From positions 613,591 to 677,590 of the forward strand of contig NZ_LMMJ01000001.1 of the NCBI RefSeq assembly GCF_001422205.1: a stretch of DNA of 64,000 nucleotides, read 5' to 3'. Under the pieces are notes generated by a model that saw only the letters and a program-made list of their open reading frames with translations, was not told where the DNA came from and ran no database searches. Positions 43,216 through 52,996 of this stretch are shown here, piece by piece (the stretch's first letter is position 1; each line of letters begins with the position of its first letter). A program made the position numbers and the translations under genes. This stretch comes from Curtobacterium sp. Leaf261. Its GTDB lineage: Bacteria > Actinomycetota > Actinomycetes > Actinomycetales > Microbacteriaceae.

Positions 43216-43905
43216 CTAACGTGGAAGCGCGGCCCGCTGCTCCTTCATGCTCGAGGCGTAGATGTCCGCGTACTCCTGCCGGCTGACCCCGCGGAGCTCG
43301 TGCATGATCTCGTCGGTGACGCTCCGCAGGATGAAGCGGTCGGACTCCAGACCCTCGAACCGCGAGAAGTCGAGCGGCTTGCCGAACACGACACCGACGC
43401 GCTTGATGGACGGGACGTGCTGGCCGATCTTCATCACCTCGCGCGTACCGACCATCGCGACGGGGACGACGGTCACCCGGCCCTCGAGCACCATCCGGGC
43501 GACACCGGTCCGTCCGCGGTAGAGCCGGCCGTCCGGGCTCCTGGTGCCCTCCGGGTAGATGCCGAGCTGTTCTCCGCGCGCGAGGACCCCGAGGCCCGTG
43601 CGGAGCGACGCCTCGCTGGCCTTGCCGCCCGAACGGTCGATCGGGAGCTGTCCGAGCGCACCGAACGCCGTCTTGGTCGCCCAGCCCTTGAGTCCACGCC
43701 CGGTGAAGTAGTCGCTCTTGGCCAGGAACGAGATCCGCCGGTCGAGCACCACCGGCAGGATGACGGAGTCGATGAACGAGACGTGGTTGCTCGCGAAGAT
43801 CACCGGGCCCGACGTCGGCACGTTCTCGCGACCGACGACCCACGGCCGGAAGACCGCGGTCAGGACGGGCCCGACGATCAGGTTCTTGAGTACCCAGTAG
43901 AGCAT
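43216..43905 (-). CDS. plsC: 1-acyl-glycerol-3-phosphate acyltransferase
   Basis: Membrane enzyme that acylates lysophosphatidic acid in phospholipid synthesis. The 229-residue product has NHVSFIDS (HX4D motif) near residue 40, the FLAKSDYF region, YPEGTRSPDG near residue 118 and VVPVAMVG. A hydrophobic N-terminal stretch (MLYWVLKNLIVGPVLTAVF) should associate with the membrane. The ROK kinase gene ends 46 nt upstream, so glk-plsC-aroG may share a transcript. Family assignment is firm; the precise acceptor is inferred. Confidence 0.92.
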   Translation of the reverse strand: MLYWVLKNLIVGPVLTAVFRPWVVGRENVPTSGPVIFASNHVSFIDSVILPVVLDRRISFLAKSDYFTGRGLKGWATKTAFGALGQLPIDRSGGKASEASLRTGLGVLARGEQLGIYPEGTRSPDGRLYRGRTGVARMVLEGRVTVVPVAMVGTREVMKIGQHVPSIKRVGVVFGKPLDFSRFEGLESDRFILRSVTDEIMHELRGVSRQEYADIYASSMKEQRAALPR

Positions 43906-43951
43906 CGATGCGTCCTCGGTGTGCGGTCGTTCGCCGGCGGCCAGGAGGCCG

Positions 43952-44908
43952 TCAGGCGGTCCTGGCGTGGATCCGGGCGAGGTCGGCTGCGCCGACCACC
44001 CCCGCGTCGTTGCCGAGCTCCGCGATCACGAAGTCGGGCTCCGGGTGGTATCCCCTGGCCGGCAGGTTGTTGAGGTACGCCTGACGGATCGGCTCGAGGA
44101 GCCGTTCGCCCGCACTCGCGACGCCGCCGCCGAACACGAAGAGCTGCGGGTCGAGGACGGCGGAGAGTGATGCGCAGGCCTCGCCGAGGTGCCGTCCGAG
44201 TCGTCGGAGCGCTGCGAGCGCGCCGGGGTCGTCGGCCAGGATCAGGTCGCCCACGATGGCCCCGTCGAGCGTGCCGCCGTTGCCGTCCCGCGCCTGTGCG
44301 AGCGCGACCCCGATGCCGCCGGCGTCCGCGACGTCGTTCGCCATCCGCTGCAGCGCGCGTCCGGAGCCGTACTGCTCGATGCAGCCGCGGGCACCGCACC
44401 CGCAGGGCAGACCGTTCGGGACGATGCGGAGGTGTCCGATCTCGCCACCGGTGCCGAAGCCGCCGCGGAACAGCCGGTCCTCGGTGACGATCGCGCCACC
44501 GACACCGGTGCCGATCGTGAGCATGGTCATGTCGCTGACGAGCCGACCGGCACCGAAGCGGAACTCGGCCCACCCGGCGGCGTTCGCGTCGTTGTCGACG
44601 GTGATGTGCAGCGAGCCGAGACGCTCCTGCAGTTTCTGGCGGAGCGGCTCGTTCCGCCAGCGGATGTTCGGCGTGTAGTAGACGATCGACTGTGACGCGT
44701 CGATGAACCCCGGAGCGGCGACCCCGACCGCGCCGACGTCCGGCTCCTGGGTCCGGAGGCGCTCCACCATCGCGACGACGTCGTCGAGCATGGCGGCCGG
44801 GTCTGCCGCGTTCGTGGGGACGCGGTCCTCCGCGATGATCTCCCCGAGCTCCGTGACGACCGCGCCGGCGATCTTGGTGCCCCCGATGTCGATTCCGATG
44901 GCGTGCAC
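43952..44908 (-). CDS. glk: ROK-family glucokinase
   Basis: Phosphorylates glucose with ATP or polyphosphate. The 318-residue product has GIDIGGTKIAGAVV at the N-terminus, DNDANAAGWAEF with the catalytic Asp, GTGVGGAIV and the ROK zinc motif CGCGARGCIEQYGSG. The GTG start at 44908 lies 8 nt after a TAGGAT -10 box, which points to a leaderless mRNA. It is divergent from fadD. ROK proteins without a helix-turn-helix, as here, are kinases and not repressors; use of polyphosphate is possible but not shown. Confidence 0.92.
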   Translation of the reverse strand: MHAIGIDIGGTKIAGAVVTELGEIIAEDRVPTNAADPAAMLDDVVAMVERLRTQEPDVGAVGVAAPGFIDASQSIVYYTPNIRWRNEPLRQKLQERLGSLHITVDNDANAAGWAEFRFGAGRLVSDMTMLTIGTGVGGAIVTEDRLFRGGFGTGGEIGHLRIVPNGLPCGCGARGCIEQYGSGRALQRMANDVADAGGIGVALAQARDGNGGTLDGAIVGDLILADDPGALAALRRLGRHLGEACASLSAVLDPQLFVFGGGVASAGERLLEPIRQAYLNNLPARGYHPEPDFVIAELGNDAGVVGAADLARIHARTA

Positions 44909-44916
44909 GAGGGTCG

Positions 44917-44922
44917 ATCCTA
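44917..44922 (-). promoter_or_regulatory. -10 box of a leaderless promoter, glucokinase
   Basis: TAGGAT on the minus strand, 8 nt before the GTG start of glk. No ribosome site is present. Confidence 0.55.
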
Positions 44923-45027
44923 CCGGTTCCTCCGCATCGACCGTTCGCGCCGCGTCGCGTCCTATGCTTCAGGCACGGACTCGACGATGAGTCCGGCTCG
45001 ATTCGACGGTCGACGAAGGAGTTCACC

Positions 45028-46869
45028 GTGTCAGGACCCCGCATGGACCCCCGCACTGCCCGCGACGCCGGCTCCGCCGCACGGATCCTCACGAACCGAG
45101 CCGCCGAGACCCCTGACCGGGCGATCCTCGCCGAGCGGCACGGCGACGCGTGGACGCCGATCCCCGCCCGTGACGTGCTCGTCCGCGTCCGCGGGATCGC
45201 CAGAGGCCTCGTGGCCGCGGGACTCGAGCCCGGCGCGCACGTCGCGATCCTGTCGAGGACGCGACTCGAGTGGACGCTCGTGGACTTCGCCATCTGGCAG
45301 GCCGGCCTCGTCTCGGTGCCCGTCTACGAGACCAGCTCCCCCGACCAGGTCCGGCACATCCTCCGCGACTCCGAGGCCGTCGCGGTCATCGTCGAGTCCG
45401 AGGAGCACGCACGCCGGGTGGCCTCCGTCGCGGCGGACCTGCCGCTCCTCGGCCAGCACTGGACCATCGACGGCGGCGGACTCGAGGACCTCACCCGACT
45501 CGGCGAGGGTGTCACCGACGCCGACCTCGAGGAGCGCGTCGCGGCGGTCACCGGGCACGACGACGCCACGATCATCTACACGTCGGGGAGCACCGGACGG
45601 CCGAAGGGCTGCGTGCTCCGGCACGACAACTTCACCGCGCTGATCGACGGCGCCGCAGAGGCGATGCCCGAGGTCGTCGAGGACGGCGCATCGACCCTCC
45701 TGTTCATCCCGATGGCGCACGTGTTCGCACGGTTCATCGCGGTCATGTCCGTCGGCACCGGTGTCCTCGTCGGGCACGAACCGGACACGAAGGACCTCAT
45801 GCACGCCGTGTCGACCTTCCGGCCGACGTTCCTGCTCGCCGTCCCCCGGGTGTTCGAGAAGATCTACAACGCCGCCGAGCAGAAAGCGACGATCGCCGGC
45901 CGCGGGCGGGTGTTCCGGATGGCGGCGACGACGGCCGTCGCGCACTCCGAGGCACTCGCCCGCGGACGTGTCGGACTCGGGCTCCGCGCACGGTTCCGCC
46001 TGTTCGACCGGCTCGTCTACGTGAAGCTCCGCGACGCCATGGGTGGCCGGGTGTCCTTCGCGATCAGCGGATCGGCGCCGCTCTCACCGCGGCTCGCACA
46101 CTTCTTCCGCTCGGTCGGGGTCCTCATCCTCGAGGGGTACGGCCTGACCGAGACGACGGCACCCGCGACCGTCAACCGCGCCGCCGAGGTCCGGATCGGC
46201 TCGGTGGGCCGTGCGCTCCCCGGCGTCGAGGTCCGGATCGACGACGACGGCGAGATCCTGGTCCGCGGTGTGGACGTGTTCGACCGGTACTGGAACGACC
46301 CGGACGCCACGGCCGCCGCGTTCGTTGACGGTTGGTTCCGGACGGGCGACATCGGTGCGCTCGACGGCGCCGGCATCCTCACCGTCACCGGGCGCGCCAA
46401 GGAGCTCATCGTCACGGCGAGCGGCAAGAACGTCGCACCGGCACCGCTGGAGGACGGCATCCGCGAGCACCCGCTGATCGCACAGGTCGTCGTGGTCGGT
46501 GAGGGCCGGCCGTTCATCGCGGCGCTCGTCACACTCGACCGCGAGATGCTCCCCGGCTGGTGCGCCGCGAACGGGATCGCACCCGCGCTCTCCCCCGGGG
46601 CCGCGGCGTACGACGAACGGGTGCACGCCGCGGTGCAGGACGCGATCGACGCCGCGAACGGACGGGTCTCCCGCGCCGAGTCGGTGCGGTCGTTCACCGT
46701 CATCGACGCAGACCTCTCCGAGGCGTCGGGCCACCTCACCCCGAAGCTCACCGTCAAGCGGCAGCGCGTGCTCGAGGAGTTCGCGGCCGACGTCGACCAC
46801 ATCTACTCGGGGTCGGCGGTGCAGACGACGGCAGTGCCGGTGGTGGAACACCGGCACCGCAGGTCCTGA
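45028..46869 (+). CDS. fadD: Long-chain fatty acid-CoA ligase
   Basis: AMP-forming acyl-CoA synthetase that activates fatty acids. The 613-residue product has the P-loop YTSGSTGRPKGCVL near residue 187, GYGLTETTAPAT near residue 370 and the hinge region DGWFRTGDIG. The A8 motif is GRAKELIVTASGKNVAPAPLE. GTG at 45028 is preceded by AAGGAG 7 nt upstream. It corresponds in place to FadD15 of mycobacteria. It faces def across a perfect 50-bp palindrome. Confidence 0.95.
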   Translation: MSGPRMDPRTARDAGSAARILTNRAAETPDRAILAERHGDAWTPIPARDVLVRVRGIARGLVAAGLEPGAHVAILSRTRLEWTLVDFAIWQAGLVSVPVYETSSPDQVRHILRDSEAVAVIVESEEHARRVASVAADLPLLGQHWTIDGGGLEDLTRLGEGVTDADLEERVAAVTGHDDATIIYTSGSTGRPKGCVLRHDNFTALIDGAAEAMPEVVEDGASTLLFIPMAHVFARFIAVMSVGTGVLVGHEPDTKDLMHAVSTFRPTFLLAVPRVFEKIYNAAEQKATIAGRGRVFRMAATTAVAHSEALARGRVGLGLRARFRLFDRLVYVKLRDAMGGRVSFAISGSAPLSPRLAHFFRSVGVLILEGYGLTETTAPATVNRAAEVRIGSVGRALPGVEVRIDDDGEILVRGVDVFDRYWNDPDATAAAFVDGWFRTGDIGALDGAGILTVTGRAKELIVTASGKNVAPAPLEDGIREHPLIAQVVVVGEGRPFIAALVTLDREMLPGWCAANGIAPALSPGAAAYDERVHAAVQDAIDAANGRVSRAESVRSFTVIDADLSEASGHLTPKLTVKRQRVLEEFAADVDHIYSGSAVQTTAVPVVEHRHRRS

Positions 46870-46902
46870 GCACGTCGGCCGACGCCCGCCGGACGCGCAC
46901 CA

Positions 46903-46952
46903 TGACGGACTGGAGGGACGGTGCCAGCTGGCACCGTCCCTCCAGTCCGTCA
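46903..46952. terminator. Perfect 50-bp palindrome of the CTGGAGG family between fadD and def
   Basis: Two 25-nt arms meet without any loop at CAG|CTG. The outer sequence is GGACTGGAGGGACGG. It lies between convergent genes, 34 nt after the fadD stop and 20 nt after the def stop, so it probably terminates both. Confidence 0.8.
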
Positions 46953-46972
46953 CACGGTTCGGCAGACCGCGG

Positions 46973-47476
46973 TCAGAACCAGTCCTGCTCGCGGATGTCG
47001 CGGAGCGCCTGACGGCGGGTCTCCGCGTCGAGCGTCATGACGTAGACGGTGCCCCTGAGGTGGTCCGTCTCGTGTTGGAGGGCCTGTGCCATGAGGCCGG
47101 TGCCCTCGACGACGACGGTGTTGCCGTCGACGTCGACGCCGCGCACCCTGGCGTACGGGTACCGCCTCGTCGGATAGGCGAGCCCGGGCACGGACAGGCA
47201 GCCCTCGTCCACCAGCTCGGCCTCGCCGGAGACCTCGACGACCTCGGGGTTGATCACGTAGCCGACGTCGCCGTCGACGTTGTAGCTGAACGCGGTGAGC
47301 CCGACGCCGATCTGGCACGCGGCAACGCCCGCGCGGCCGGGTTCGCGCACCGTGTCGAGCAGGTCCTGCACGAGGTCGCGGACCCCGTCGGGGACCCCCT
47401 CAGGCCCGACGCGGACCAGGTCGGAGGGGGAACGGAGCACCGGGTCGCCGAAGAGGCGGATGGGACGGACGGTCAT
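46973..47476 (-). CDS. def: Peptide deformylase
   Basis: Iron or zinc enzyme that removes the formyl group from new proteins. The 167-residue product has the three motifs: [10 protein letters not shown] (residues about 49-58), EGCLSVPG near residue 93 and [12 protein letters not shown] with the metal-binding His pair and Glu. The first motif has Ala-Cys where the common form is Ala-Ala-Pro, a variation seen in secondary deformylases. The ATG at 47476 overlaps the pyc stop (ATGA). Confidence 0.93.
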   Translation of the reverse strand: MTVRPIRLFGDPVLRSPSDLVRVGPEGVPDGVRDLVQDLLDTVREPGRAGVAACQIGVGLTAFSYNVDGDVGYVINPEVVEVSGEAELVDEGCLSVPGLAYPTRRYPYARVRGVDVDGNTVVVEGTGLMAQALQHETDHLRGTVYVMTLDAETRRQALRDIREQDWF

Positions 47477-50400
47477 CGTGCCTGCAGCACCACCAGGAGA
47501 TCGCCGGCGTCGACCTGCTGGGTCGCCGGGATCGCGAGACGCACCACCGTGCCGCCGACCGGAGCCGTGATCGCTGCCTCCATCTTCATCGCCTCGATGC
47601 TCGCGACCGCCTGCCCGGCCTCGACGACGTCGCCGACCGCGACCTTGAGGGTGACGACCCCGGAGAACGGGGCCGCGACCTGCTGCGGGTCGGTCCGGTC
47701 GGCCTTCTCGGCGGCCTTCGTCTCGACCTCGATCGAACGGTCGCGGATGTACACCGGCCGCATCTGGCCGTTCATGGTCGTCATCACGGTCCGGATGCCA
47801 CGCTCGTCGGCCTCGCCGATCGCCTCGAGCCCGAGGTAGAGGTTCACGCCCCTGCCGATCGAGACGACGTGCTCGTGCCCCTGCCGGAGACCGTAGAGGT
47901 AGTCGGCCGTCCCGACCACGGACAGGTCGCCGTACTGCTCCCGGACCTGCTCGAACTGCTTCGTGGGTTCCGCGAACAGCAGCCGGTTGAGGGTCTGCTG
48001 GCGCTTCCGCCCCGGCGTCCCCAGGGCTGCCGCGTCCGCGTCGTCGATGGGGGTGATCGTCAGGTCGACCGTCCGTCCCGCGAGGACCTTCGTGCGGAAG
48101 GGCTCCGGCCAGCCACCGGGGAGGTCGCCGAGCTCGCCGGCCATGAACCCGATCACGGAGTCCGGGATGTCGTAGTTCTGCGGGTTCTCCTCGAAGTCCG
48201 CGGGGTCCGCGTCCGCCGCGGCGAGCTGCAGCGCGAGGTCGCCGACGACCTTGGAGGACGGCGTCACCTTGGTCGGCCGCCCGAGGATGCGGTTCGCCGC
48301 GGCGTACCAGTCCTCGACCTGCTCGAACCGGTCGCCGAGTCCGAGGGCGATGGCCTGCTGGCGGAGGTTCGAGAGCTGACCGCCCGGGATCTCGTGCTTG
48401 TAGACGCGACCGGTCGGCCCGGGGAGCCCCGACTCGAACGGCCGGTAGACCTGGCGGACCGCCTCCCAGTAGGGCTCGAGGTCGCTCACGGCCGCGAGCG
48501 AGATGCCGGTGTCGCGCTCGGTGTGGGCCAGGGCGGCCACGAGCGCGGACATGCTCGGCTGGCTCGTGGTGCCGGCCATCGGGGCTGCCGCGACGTCGAC
48601 GGCGTCCGCTCCGGCACGACTCGCGGCGAGGAGCGTCGCGAGCTGCCCGCCGGCGGTGTCGTGGGTGTGCACGTGCACCGGCTGGTCGAACCGCTCGCGG
48701 AGGGCCGTGACGAGCTTGTCCGCGGCACCGGCGCGGAGGAGCCCCGCCATGTCCTTGATGCCGATGACGTGCGCACCGGCCTCGACCATCTGCTCCGCGA
48801 GGCGCAGGTAGTAGTCGAGGGTGTAGAGGTCCTCGGCCGGGTCCAGGAGGTCCGCGGTGTAGCAGAGCGCGGCCTCGGCCACCGCGGTCCCCGTCGCGAG
48901 GACGGCGTCGAGCGCCGGACGCATCTGCGAGACGTCGTTCAGGGCGTCGAACACGCGGAAGACGTCCACGCCGGTCGCGGCCGCCTCGGCGACGAAGCCC
49001 GCAGTGACCTCGGTCGGGTAGGGGGTGTAGCCGACGGTGTTCCGGCCGCGGAGGAGCATCTGGATCGGGATGTTCGGCATCGCCTCGCGGAGGGACGCCA
49101 GACGTTCCCACGGGTCCTCGCCGAGGAACCGGAGGGCGACGTCGTAGGTCGCACCGCCCCACGCCTCCATGCTGAGGAGCTCGGGGGTGAGCCGCGCGAC
49201 GTGCGGTGCGACGGCGATGAGGTCCGTCGACCGGACACGGGTCGCGAGGAGCGACTGGTGGGCGTCCCGCATCGTCGTCTCGGTGACGGCGAGGGCGGTC
49301 TGCTCGCGGAGCGCCTTCGCCCAGGCCGCGGGGCCGACGGCCTGCAGGAGCGCGCGCTGGCCGGCGGGCGGCTCGGTGGTCAGGTCGACCGTCGGCAGTT
49401 TCACGCTCGGGTCGACGGCGCCGAACGACGGCCCGTTCGGCTGGTTCACCGTGACGTCGGCGAGCCACCCGAGGATCTTCGTGCCGCGGTCCCGCGACAC
49501 GTGTCCGGTGAAGAGCTGCGGGCGCTCCTCGATGAAGGACGTGCTGACGTCGCCCCGCGCGAAGTCGGGGTCCTCGAGCACCGCCTGGAGGAACGGGATG
49601 TTCGTGGAGACACCGCGGATCCGGAACTCCGCCAGGGCACGACGCGCACGGGCCACCGCCGACGGGAAGTCCCGGCCACGGCAGGTCATCTTGACGAGCA
49701 TCGAGTCGAAGTGCGGGCTGATCTGCGCGCCGGTGGCGACCGTGCCGCCGTCGAGCCGGACCCCGGAGCCGCCCGGGCTCCGGTACGTGGTGATCCGCCC
49801 GGTGTCGGGTCGGAAGCCCTGGTTCGGGTCCTCGGTCGTGATGCGGCACTGGAGCGCGGCACCGTGCACGGCGACCGTGTCCTGGGAGAGCCCGAGGTCG
49901 GCGAGCGTCTGGCCGGCGGCGATCCGCATCTGGGACTGCACGAGGTCGACGTCGGTGACCTCCTCGGTCACGGTGTGCTCGACCTGGATGCGCGGGTTCA
50001 TCTCGATGAAGACGTGCTGACCGGCGCGCTCCCCCACCGTGTCGAGCAGGAACTCGACGGTGCCGGCGTTGACGTACCCGATGCTCCTGGCGAACGCGAT
50101 GGCGTCGCGGTGCAGTGCGGCCGCGACGGCGGGGTCGAGGTTCGGGGCCGGCGCGATCTCGACGACCTTCTGGTTCCGGCGCTGGACGGAGCAGTCGCGC
50201 TCGAACAGGTGGATCGTGCCGGCGTCGGTGCCGGTCGCGTCGGCGAGGATCTGCACCTCGATGTGGCGCGGGCGGAGCACGGCCTGCTCGAGGAACATCG
50301 TCGGGTCGCCGAAGGCGCTGTCGGCCTCGCGCATGGCCTCTTCGAGCGCTGCGCGGAGGTCCTCCTTGCGCTCGACACGCCGCATCCCACGACCGCCGCC

Positions 50401-50886
50401 TCCAGCCACGGCCTTGGCGAAGATCGGGAACCCGACGGCGTCCGCGCCCGCGATGAGCGCATCGATGTCGCGGCTCGCCGGGGTGCTCGCGAGGACGGGG
50501 ACCCCCGCCGCGATCGCGTGCTCCTTGGCGGTGACCTTGTTGCCGGCCATCTCGAGGACGTGTTCGCCCGGCCCGATGAACGTGATGCCGGCCGCCGCGG
50601 CCGCTGCGGCGAGCTCCGGGTTCTCGGACAGGAAGCCGTAGCCCGGGTAGATCGCGTCGGCGCCGGACTCCACGGCCACGCGGACGATCTCCGCGACGTC
50701 GAGGTAGGCGCGCACCGGGTGCCCGACCTCGCCGATCTGGTACGCCTCGTCGGCCTTCAGACGGTGCTGGGAGTTCCGGTCCTCGTACGGGTAGACCGCG
50801 ACGGTGCGGGCCCCGAGTTCGTAGGCGGCGCGGAACGCACGGATCGCGATCTCGCCTCGGTTCGCGACCAGGATCTTGCTGAACAC
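47473..50886 (-). CDS. pyc: Pyruvate carboxylase
   Basis: Biotin enzyme that carboxylates pyruvate to oxaloacetate, refilling the citric acid cycle. The 1137-residue product has a biotin carboxylase domain ([27 protein letters not shown]), a carboxyltransferase domain ([17 protein letters not shown]; metal ligands further on in HTHDTAGG) and a C-terminal carrier domain with EAMKMEA holding the biotin lysine. The GTG at 50886 is chosen because AAGGG lies close upstream and the fold starts at once. Length is normal. It is divergent from parA and coupled to def. Confidence 0.97.
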   Translation of the reverse strand: MFSKILVANRGEIAIRAFRAAYELGARTVAVYPYEDRNSQHRLKADEAYQIGEVGHPVRAYLDVAEIVRVAVESGADAIYPGYGFLSENPELAAAAAAAGITFIGPGEHVLEMAGNKVTAKEHAIAAGVPVLASTPASRDIDALIAGADAVGFPIFAKAVAGGGGRGMRRVERKEDLRAALEEAMREADSAFGDPTMFLEQAVLRPRHIEVQILADATGTDAGTIHLFERDCSVQRRNQKVVEIAPAPNLDPAVAAALHRDAIAFARSIGYVNAGTVEFLLDTVGERAGQHVFIEMNPRIQVEHTVTEEVTDVDLVQSQMRIAAGQTLADLGLSQDTVAVHGAALQCRITTEDPNQGFRPDTGRITTYRSPGGSGVRLDGGTVATGAQISPHFDSMLVKMTCRGRDFPSAVARARRALAEFRIRGVSTNIPFLQAVLEDPDFARGDVSTSFIEERPQLFTGHVSRDRGTKILGWLADVTVNQPNGPSFGAVDPSVKLPTVDLTTEPPAGQRALLQAVGPAAWAKALREQTALAVTETTMRDAHQSLLATRVRSTDLIAVAPHVARLTPELLSMEAWGGATYDVALRFLGEDPWERLASLREAMPNIPIQMLLRGRNTVGYTPYPTEVTAGFVAEAAATGVDVFRVFDALNDVSQMRPALDAVLATGTAVAEAALCYTADLLDPAEDLYTLDYYLRLAEQMVEAGAHVIGIKDMAGLLRAGAADKLVTALRERFDQPVHVHTHDTAGGQLATLLAASRAGADAVDVAAAPMAGTTSQPSMSALVAALAHTERDTGISLAAVSDLEPYWEAVRQVYRPFESGLPGPTGRVYKHEIPGGQLSNLRQQAIALGLGDRFEQVEDWYAAANRILGRPTKVTPSSKVVGDLALQLAAADADPADFEENPQNYDIPDSVIGFMAGELGDLPGGWPEPFRTKVLAGRTVDLTITPIDDADAAALGTPGRKRQQTLNRLLFAEPTKQFEQVREQYGDLSVVGTADYLYGLRQGHEHVVSIGRGVNLYLGLEAIGEADERGIRTVMTTMNGQMRPVYIRDRSIEVETKAAEKADRTDPQQVAAPFSGVVTLKVAVGDVVEAGQAVASIEAMKMEAAITAPVGGTVVRLAIPATQQVDAGDLLVVLQAR

Positions 50887-51000
50887 TCGGAGCCCTTCGA
50901 GCGGTTCGGGGCGACTCGGGCCCGAACGGATGTGCGACCCGGCGGAGTGCCGGAAGGCTCCGGTTCGGCGGATCTTGAGGTGGTTCAACCCTAGTGCGGC

Positions 51001-51006
51001 TATCGT
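51001..51006 (+). promoter_or_regulatory. -10 box of a leaderless promoter, parA
   Basis: TATCGT, then 8 nt, then the GTG start of the ParA-type gene. No ribosome site is present in between. Confidence 0.5.
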
Positions 51007-51014
51007 TGCTCGAC

Positions 51015-51821
51015 GTGCATGTACTCAGCGTCAGCTCCCTCAAGGGAGGCGTCGGAAAGACGACCGTGACACTCGGCCTGACGTCGGCCGCGTTCGCGAA
51101 GGGTCTGCGGACCCTGGTCGTCGATCTGGACCCCCAGTCCGATGTCTCGACCGGCCTCGACATCTCGCTCGCCGGCCACCTCAACGTGGCGGACGTCCTC
51201 GAGTCCCCGAAGGAGAAGATCGTCCGTCAGGCGATCGCCCCCTCCGGCTGGACCAAGGGACGCACCGGCAAGATCGACGTCATGGTCGGCTCCCCCTCCG
51301 CCATCAACTTCGACGGGCCGCACCCGTCGATCCGCGACATCTGGAAGCTCGAGGAGGCCCTGGCGAACGTCGAGGCCGACTACGACCTCGTGCTCATCGA
51401 CTGCGCGCCGTCACTGAACGCCCTGACCCGGACGGCGTGGGCGGCATCCGACCGTGTGACCGTCGTCACCGAGCCCGGACTGTTCTCCGTCGCGGCCGCC
51501 GACCGGGCGCTCCGTGCGATCGAGGAGATCCGTCGGGGCCTCTCCCCCCGGCTCCAGCCACTCGGGATCATCGTGAACCGCGCCCGCGTGCAGTCGCTCG
51601 AGCACCAGTTCCGCATCAAGGAGCTCCGCGACATGTTCGGGCCCCTGGTGCTCAGCCCGCAGCTGCCCGAGCGCACCTCGCTGCAGCAGGCTCAGGGTGC
51701 CGCGAAGCCCCTGCACGTCTGGCCGGGCGAGTCCGCGCAGGAGATGGCACGGAACTTCGACCAGCTGCTTGAGCGGATCATGCGCACGGGCAAGATCGGC
51801 GAGTACGCCGACCAGGCGTAG
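51015..51821 (+). CDS. Orphan ParA-family ATPase
   Basis: Cytosolic ATPase of the ParA/MinD group, 268 residues. The deviant Walker A motif KGGVGKTT lies at residue 11, then the switch region DLDPQSD near residue 39 and LIDCAPSLN near residue 130. No parB or parS site adjoins it. Orphan ParA proteins such as PldP of corynebacteria affect septum placement, and the nearby FtsR-like gene fits that theme; this is inference. GTG at 51015 is chosen on the leaderless promoter; an upstream in-frame codon at 50994 lies within the promoter. A run of nine C follows the stop. Confidence 0.88.
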   Translation: MHVLSVSSLKGGVGKTTVTLGLTSAAFAKGLRTLVVDLDPQSDVSTGLDISLAGHLNVADVLESPKEKIVRQAIAPSGWTKGRTGKIDVMVGSPSAINFDGPHPSIRDIWKLEEALANVEADYDLVLIDCAPSLNALTRTAWAASDRVTVVTEPGLFSVAAADRALRAIEEIRRGLSPRLQPLGIIVNRARVQSLEHQFRIKELRDMFGPLVLSPQLPERTSLQQAQGAAKPLHVWPGESAQEMARNFDQLLERIMRTGKIGEYADQA

Positions 51822-51849
51822 CCCCCCCCCGGCCCCCGGCCCCCGCAAA

Positions 51850-51909
51850 ACACCGCTCTTCGGCCAAGACACCGCCCATCGGGGCGGTGTCCTGTTCTCA
51901 GGGCGGTGT
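51850..51909. repeat. ACACCGC element, copy 1
   Basis: ACACCGC at 51850 and ACACCGCCC at 51869, mirrored by GGGCGGTGT at 51882 and 51901. Site-to-site spacing is 19-13-19 bp. The 338-nt space after parA also holds copy 2, CTGGAGG half-elements and three GTCTGGGC repeats. Confidence 0.85.
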
Positions 51910-52000
51910 CTTGCTGTCTGGGCCGACGGGGGCGGCCGGGTTGGCGGGGCCGGTGTCTGGGCCGGGGGGCGGATGTCTGGGCTGGCGGGGCGGGCCGGTG

Positions 52001-52047
52001 CCGTTCCTCCAGGCCGGTGCGGCGCACATGCCGGACTGGAGGCGCGG
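52001..52047. repeat. CTGGAGG-family pair between the two ACACCGC elements
   Basis: CCGTTCCTCCAGGCC (52001-52015) and GGACTGGAGGCGCGG (52033-52047) face each other as an imperfect inverted pair. Confidence 0.7.
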
Positions 52048-52080
52048 CGGAGGTCCGGCACGTCGCGTCACCGTGCCGAA

Positions 52081-52140
52081 ACACCACTCTCATGACGAAA
52101 CACCGCCCTGCGGGGCGGTGTTTCGTACGGAAGGCGGTGT
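52081..52140. repeat. ACACCGC element, copy 2
   Basis: ACACCAC at 52081 and ACACCGCCC at 52100, mirrored by GGGCGGTGT at 52113 and AGGCGGTGT at 52132. The spacing is 19-13-19 bp, identical to copy 1. It lies 20 nt past the MerR gene stop. Confidence 0.85.
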
Positions 52141-52159
52141 TTTGCGGAGGCGGGGGGGG

Positions 52160-52774
52160 TCAGCTCGCTCGCGTCGCCCGTCGCGCGGCGAGCTCGTCGG
52201 CCGGGTCGGCCGCCGCGGTCGCGTCGAGCTCCACGAGGCTGGTCTCGACCTCGCGGAGGACCTTGCCGACCGCGATACCGAACACGCCCTGCCCGCGGGA
52301 CACCAGGTCGATGACCTCGTCGTTCGAGGTGCAGAGGTACACCGAGGCACCGTCGGACATCAGCGTCGTCTGGGCGAGGTCGTTCACGCCGGACTCGCGG
52401 AGCTGGTTCACGGCCGTACGGATCTGCTGCAGGGAGATGCCGGTGTCGAGGAGGCGCTTGACGAGCTTGAGCACCAGGATGTCGCGGAAGCCGTAGAGCC
52501 GCTGCGAGCCGGAGCCCGCCGCCCCGCGGATGGTGGGCTCGACGAGGCCCGTGCGAGCCCAGTAGTCGAGCTGGCGGTAGCTGATCCCCGCGGCCCGGGC
52601 GGCGACGGTGCCGCGGTAGCCGTTGGACTCGTCGCGCTCGGGCATGCCATCGGTGAAGAGCAGGCCGAGGTCGTACCGGGACGCCTCGACGGACGCACCG
52701 TCAGCGTGGGAACCGTCGCCGTCCGCAGGGGTCAGCGGGGTACCGGTCGTGCCGGGGGTGTCGTTCCCGCTCAT
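52160..52774 (-). CDS. MerR-family regulator, second of pair (Rv1830-like position)
   Basis: DNA-binding regulator of 204 residues. A winged-helix MerR domain runs from about residue 52 (YRGTVAARAAGISYRQLDYWARTGLVEP) to 120, followed by a C-terminal domain with TTLMSDGASVYLCTSNDEVIDLVSRGQG. That domain is typical of the mycobacterial Rv1830 group and not of metal-sensing MerR. No metal-binding cysteines are present. In mycobacteria the order is garA-Rv1828-Rv1829-Rv1830; the Rv1829-type nuclease gene is missing here, leaving 222 nt with a 19-bp palindrome. The target is unknown. Confidence 0.85.
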   Translation of the reverse strand: MSGNDTPGTTGTPLTPADGDGSHADGASVEASRYDLGLLFTDGMPERDESNGYRGTVAARAAGISYRQLDYWARTGLVEPTIRGAAGSGSQRLYGFRDILVLKLVKRLLDTGISLQQIRTAVNQLRESGVNDLAQTTLMSDGASVYLCTSNDEVIDLVSRGQGVFGIAVGKVLREVETSLVELDATAAADPADELAARRATRAS

Positions 52775-52821
52775 GCGTTCCCACTCATTCGGATTGCCTT
52801 CCGCGACGTCCTGACTCCCTT

Positions 52822-52840
52822 CCGAACGTTCAACATTCGG
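52822..52840. promoter_or_regulatory. 19-bp palindrome upstream of merR
   Basis: CCGAACGTTCAACATTCGG is a near-perfect inverted repeat 48 nt before the MerR gene start. Its TTCAAC core resembles the repeat before ftsZ. It may be a MerR or FtsR site. Confidence 0.45.
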
Positions 52841-52996
52841 TTGAGAGTTATGCCGAGGTCCACGCTAGCGAGTCGGAGTCGAACGTCGCGGGACATCCGG
52901 CTCGGCACGTCCGGCGTGTCGAGGATATGCCGCCGAAGCGTGACCTGTAAATGCCCGGGCGCATCGAGGGAGCCGACGATCACGGGAGTTCCCTCG

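Noticed and set aside
47869..50994. Long plus-strand open frame opposite pyc
   Set aside because: It mirrors the codon pattern of pyruvate carboxylase and shows no domain of its own.
51015..51821. Plasmid partition system
   Set aside because: The ParA gene lacks a parB partner and sits among core chromosomal genes.
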